This document shows positions 61,192 through 64,000 of a DNA stretch of 64,000 nt, one piece after another (position 1 is the first letter of the stretch; every line of letters starts with the position of its first letter). The notes beneath the pieces were generated by a model that saw only the letters and a list, made by a program, of their open reading frames with translations, was not told the origin of the DNA and searched no databases. Source of the DNA: Clostridium swellfunianum (GTDB lineage Bacteria > Bacillota > Clostridia > Clostridiales > Clostridiaceae). The translations under genes were made by a program, and so were the position numbers. The stretch spans positions 3,456,036-3,520,035 of the forward strand of contig NZ_JAMOFV010000006.1 of assembly GCF_023656515.1 (NCBI RefSeq), given 5' to 3'.

Positions 61192-61201
61192 GGTAAAATC
61201 T
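61192..61201. promoter_or_regulatory. CG-centred LacI-type operator
   Basis: The perfect 10-bp palindrome CAAACGTTTG lies between the LacI gene and the TIM paralogue. The central CpG and AAACGTTT core are typical of LacI/CcpA sites. Confidence 0.6.
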
Positions 61202-61280
61202 TGAGAAAGTTTTGAAGACTATATGCTACTATAATCATATAGACAATAATTAAAAGTTAGAAACAAGGCAGGGGATTACA

Positions 61281-62117
61281 GTGAAACATATATTTTTAAA
61301 TCTTAAGAGATTTGATATTCCAAAGGAATTAGGCGGCGTAAACAGTATTGCTCCAATTAAAGAGTGGAGTAAATATATCGTAGGTAATATTCAAGAAACA
61401 TTGAAAAAATATAGTGCTGATGATACTGAGTTTGTAATGTTTTTCCCAGAGGCACATTTAATTGGTGCTGTTAATGAAAGGTCTCAAAGTAGCCCCGTAA
61501 AGATTGGATGTCAGGGAGTATTCAGAGAGGATACTTCTATAGGAGGTAATTTTGGTGCCTATACTACAAACTGTACTGCTAATGCAGTAAAGAGTATTGG
61601 ATGCGAATATACAATTATAGGACACTGTGAAGAAAGAAGAGATATGCTTGGTATTATGCAGGAGGCTGGAGTTTATGATACTGATGCAGTTAATCGTTTG
61701 CTAAATAAAGAAGTTAAATGTGCAGTTAAATCAGGTTTAAAGGTATTATATTGTATTGGTGAAACTTCAGAGGAACAGCAAAACTGGCAGGAGGTTTTAA
61801 GAAAACAGCTTTCTATAGGTATTGAAGGTGTAGACATGTCAAAGGTTATTATAGCTTATGAGCCAGTATGGGCAATTGGACCAGGAAAGACACCGCCTTC
61901 AAAGGAATATATTCAAAAGGTTGCACGCTTTATTAAGGAATCAACTAATGGTTTGTCAGTAGTTTATGGCGGAGGTTTAAAAGCTGATAATGCAGAAATG
62001 CTTGCCTCTATAGCTGAGATTGATGGAGGTTTGATTGCATTAACAAGATTCAGTGGAGAAATTGGATTTTACCCTGAAGAATATTTAGAGATTGTTAGGG
62101 CCTATACGGGTTTTTAA
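61281..62117 (+). CDS. Triosephosphate isomerase family paralogue
   Basis: 278 residues, longer than housekeeping TIM (about 250). The catalytic Lys is in FLNLKRF (the usual N-W-K is L-N-L-K here), catalytic His in IIGHCEERRDM, catalytic Glu in AYEPVWAIGPGKTPP, and phosphate loops in YGGGLKADN. Loop 6 reads GPGKTPP instead of GTGKTAT, and N-terminal insertions occur, so a different ketose/aldose phosphate is likely, for example a tetrulose phosphate as in EryH-like enzymes. Start GTG 61281 behind AGGCAGGGG. First gene of a LacI-controlled unit. Confidence 0.85.
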   Translation: MKHIFLNLKRFDIPKELGGVNSIAPIKEWSKYIVGNIQETLKKYSADDTEFVMFFPEAHLIGAVNERSQSSPVKIGCQGVFREDTSIGGNFGAYTTNCTANAVKSIGCEYTIIGHCEERRDMLGIMQEAGVYDTDAVNRLLNKEVKCAVKSGLKVLYCIGETSEEQQNWQEVLRKQLSIGIEGVDMSKVIIAYEPVWAIGPGKTPPSKEYIQKVARFIKESTNGLSVVYGGGLKADNAEMLASIAEIDGGLIALTRFSGEIGFYPEEYLEIVRAYTGF

Positions 62118-62128
62118 ATATAAAAATG

Positions 62129-62222
62129 AAAATAACATATGGTTATTTAATAATTTAGGAGGTTAAAGTCCTAAATGCACTTAAACGTGCAGTTTGCGAG
62201 AGGGAGCGAGTAGTCTTAAACT
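62129..62222 (+). promoter_or_regulatory. Hairpin-rich leader between the TIM paralogue and the LarA homologue
   Basis: Four potential stems in a row: AAATAAC/GTTATTT (62130-62136 with 62142-62148), ATTTAGGA/TCCTAAAT (62153-62160 with 62169-62176), TGCAC/GTGCA (62076+100: 62176-62180 with 62187-62191), and AGTTT/AAACT (62191-62195 with 62218-62222) enclosing a purine-rich GCGAGAGGGAGCGAG. It matches no riboswitch I can recall. It could be a terminator/attenuator or a new cis-regulatory RNA. Confidence 0.4.
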
Positions 62223-62255
62223 AATCATTGTTTCAACTAAAAGGAGGAAATATTT

Positions 62256-63734
62256 ATGAAATTATCATTTGAGTACGGGCATGGGACTATGGAGGCAAAT
62301 TTACCTGATAATACTGATGTGTTTATTCCAGGAGTGACAGTACCTGATCCAGAATGTATTCCTGAGGATAAGTTAATAGAGGAAACTAGAAAATCAATAC
62401 TAAATCCAATAGGCATGGAGCCATTGTCTAAGCTTGCAAAGAAGGGGCATAAGGCTGTTATCATATTCCCTGACAGAGTTAAAGGCGGAGAACAGCCAAC
62501 AGCTCACAGAAAGATATCTATTCCAATAATTTTAGAAGAGCTATATAAAGCAGGAGTTGAGAAAAAAGATATACTTCTCATTTGTTCAAATGGCTTGCAC
62601 CGTAAAAATACTGAAAAAGAAATTAAAGGAGTGCTGGGAGAAGAGTTATTTAATGAGTTCTGGTATACTCATCAAATAATTAACCATGACAGTGAGGATT
62701 ATGACAATTTGGTGGATCTTGGTAAAACAGAGCGCGGTGATGCAGTTCTTATGAATAAATATGTTTATGATGCAGATATTGCAGTGCTTATAGGTCATAC
62801 ACAAGGAAATCCATATGGAGGATATTCAGGTGGTTATAAGCATTGTTCTACAGGTATTACACATTGGCGCTCTATTGCAACACACCATGTACCTGAGGTT
62901 ATGCACCGCAAAGACTTTACACCTGTATCAAATACTTCTCTAATGAGAAGAAAGTTCGATGAAATTGGAATGTACATGGAAGAAAAGATGGGCAAGAAAT
63001 TTTTCTGCTGCGATGCAGTACTAGATACTAAATCACGTCAGATTGAGATTAACAGCGGCTATGCAGCAGAGATGCAACCAAAGGCTTTTGAAACAGCAGA
63101 TAAACGTACTTATGTACATTGGGCAGAGAAAAAATATGATGTGGTGATATTTGGAATGCCGCAGTACTTCCATTATGGCGACGGAATGGGAACTAATCCG
63201 GTAATGATGATGCAAGCACTTTCGGCTCAAGTCATAAGGCACAAGAGAATTCTATCACCTAACTGTGTGTTTATTGTATCATCCATCTGCAACGGATTTT
63301 TCCATGATGAGCTATTCACTGGATACCGTGAGGTATTTAATATGTTCCAGAAGAACTATATGAATATTCTCCCCGATATGAACAGATATGGTGAAATGTT
63401 TGCAACCAATGAGGAATATATAAGAAATTATCGCTTCGGCAATGGTTTTCATCCATTCCACGCATTTTCAATGATTAGTTGTGGACACATTGCTGAGATG
63501 AATACTTCTGCTATATACATTGTAGGTGCGCAGGAGCCTGGCTATGCTAGAGCGATGGGGTTAAAAACCAGATCAACTTTTGAGGAAGCATTAGAAGATG
63601 CAAAGAAAAAATATGTTGGACAAAATCCCAATATTCTTGCGCTGCCACTTGCCTTTAAAACTGCAGCTGTTCATCTTTGCATGAAGCATGAAGGACAAGG
63701 TAATTATGGAGTTGACTCGTGTCATCAGGGATAG
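62256..63734 (+). CDS. LarA-family protein (DUF2088, nickel-pincer racemase/epimerase family)
   Basis: 492 residues. The LarA_N domain has VIIFPDRVKGG (D-x-x-R/K region) and LICSNGLHRKNT (active-site His); the cofactor region IGHTQGNPYGGYSGGYKHC holds the conserved Lys that in LarA tethers the nickel-pincer nucleotide, and a following THH may supply the nickel His. Lactobacillus LarA racemises lactate; homologues are known to epimerise other 2-hydroxy acids including sugar acids. No larB/C/E cofactor genes are in view. Beside a TIM paralogue and a sugar kinase, a sugar-acid or polyol-acid substrate is inferred. RBS AAAAGGAGG. Confidence 0.82.
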   Translation: MKLSFEYGHGTMEANLPDNTDVFIPGVTVPDPECIPEDKLIEETRKSILNPIGMEPLSKLAKKGHKAVIIFPDRVKGGEQPTAHRKISIPIILEELYKAGVEKKDILLICSNGLHRKNTEKEIKGVLGEELFNEFWYTHQIINHDSEDYDNLVDLGKTERGDAVLMNKYVYDADIAVLIGHTQGNPYGGYSGGYKHCSTGITHWRSIATHHVPEVMHRKDFTPVSNTSLMRRKFDEIGMYMEEKMGKKFFCCDAVLDTKSRQIEINSGYAAEMQPKAFETADKRTYVHWAEKKYDVVIFGMPQYFHYGDGMGTNPVMMMQALSAQVIRHKRILSPNCVFIVSSICNGFFHDELFTGYREVFNMFQKNYMNILPDMNRYGEMFATNEEYIRNYRFGNGFHPFHAFSMISCGHIAEMNTSAIYIVGAQEPGYARAMGLKTRSTFEEALEDAKKKYVGQNPNILALPLAFKTAAVHLCMKHEGQGNYGVDSCHQG

Positions 63735-63764
63735 AAGAAACCTTACAAAGGAGGAAGAAACTGC

Positions 63765-64000
63765 GTGGAATTTCTACCCGTTATTACAGCATTGAAGAAA
63801 TATGCAGAGGCTGATGTACCAGCCATTATTGCAATTGATGGCCGCTGCGGCAGTGGAAAAACTTCTCTGGCGGAACTATTAAGAGAACAGTTTGACTGCA
63901 ATGTGTTTCACATGGATGATTTCTTTCTCCCTTTTGAAATGAAGACAGAAGAACGTCTTGCTGAGCCTGGTGGCAATGTTCATTATGAGAGATTCCGGGA
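63765..64000 (+). CDS. Uridine-kinase-like P-loop kinase (partial, cut by window edge)
   Basis: 78 residues visible from GTG 63765 behind AAAGGAGGAAG. P-loop GRCGSGKTS at about 27-35 and the following HMDDFFLP, with two Asp at the end of a strand, place it in the uridine kinase/phosphoribulokinase group. Members of this subgroup with unknown specificity are common in sugar operons. It follows the LarA homologue by 30 bases, so it is in the same unit and may phosphorylate the sugar or sugar acid handled there. The rest lies beyond the window. Confidence 0.8.
   Translation, partial: MEFLPVITALKKYAEADVPAIIAIDGRCGSGKTSLAELLREQFDCNVFHMDDFFLPFEMKTEERLAEPGGNVHYERFR

Noticed and set aside
1-64000. 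Prophage, insertion sequence, integrative element or CRISPR array
   Set aside because: No transposase, integrase, phage structural gene, regularly spaced repeat or cas gene was seen; the repeats found are isolated hairpins or duplicated promoters.

Overview
The window looks like a chromosomal segment of an anaerobic, low-GC Firmicute close to Clostridium. Evidence: AT-rich DNA with AGGAGG-type ribosome-binding sites, sigma-A-like promoters, U-rich terminators, an adenosylcobalamin riboswitch, YesN/YesM two-component genes beside Lpl-type sugar ABC transporters, and several ROK, LacI and AraC sugar regulators. I saw no rRNA, tRNA, CRISPR array, IS transposase or phage gene.

Layout. 1-2.7 kb: end of an FGGY sugar kinase, an L,D-transpeptidase, an aldo/keto reductase and a HAD phosphatase. 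2.9-8.6 kb: a TetR regulator followed by an SDR and two tandem Fe-S/FMN/FAD ene-reductases of the BaiCD/BaiH/FadH type. All three promoters share an ATTGTTAA core, and the two structural promoters lie in near-identical 48-bp repeats. 8.6-11.6 kb: an operon of TetR, YidC-type insertase and cardiolipin synthase, divergent from a metallo-beta-lactamase-fold hydrolase. 12.6-16 kb: hexuronate genes uxuA and uxuB, the decayed remains of uxaC upstream, and a divergent AraC regulator. 16-27.9 kb: a cobamide cluster (cobC, cobU, cobS, then a promoter, cobalamin riboswitch and terminator, then cbiP, cbiB, cobD, cobT, btuF, btuC, btuD, cbiA, cobO) covering corrinoid uptake, amidation, adenosylation, side-chain attachment and nucleotide-loop assembly.

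27.9-39.6 kb: a ROK regulator co-directional with two half-size ChrA transporters, a divergent second ROK regulator, a PfkB kinase, a phosphoglucose-isomerase homologue, an SsuCBA/TauCBA-type ABC importer and a histidine kinase/response regulator pair. The substrate cannot be read from sequence. 39.8-60 kb: a glycan-utilisation locus with YesM/YesN, an LplB/LplC/lipoprotein importer, a GH20 hexosaminidase, three intact Cys-type sulfatases plus one sulfatase relic, a DUF4838 protein, a GH2 enzyme and a GH35 beta-galactosidase. None of these enzymes has a visible signal peptide, so the inferred scheme is import of sulfated oligosaccharides (mucin O-glycan or keratan-sulfate-like) followed by cytoplasmic desulfation and hydrolysis.

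60-64 kb: a LacI regulator, a triosephosphate-isomerase paralogue, a LarA-family (DUF2088) protein behind a hairpin-rich leader, and the start of a uridine-kinase-like P-loop kinase cut by the window edge. This looks like a small undescribed sugar, tetritol or sugar-acid module.

The least explained parts are the cytoplasmic sulfated-glycan locus with its DUF4838 protein, the ROK-ChrA/kinase/isomerase/SsuCBA block and the TIM-LarA-kinase module. Two gene relics (uxaC and a sulfatase) show recent remodelling of carbohydrate pathways.
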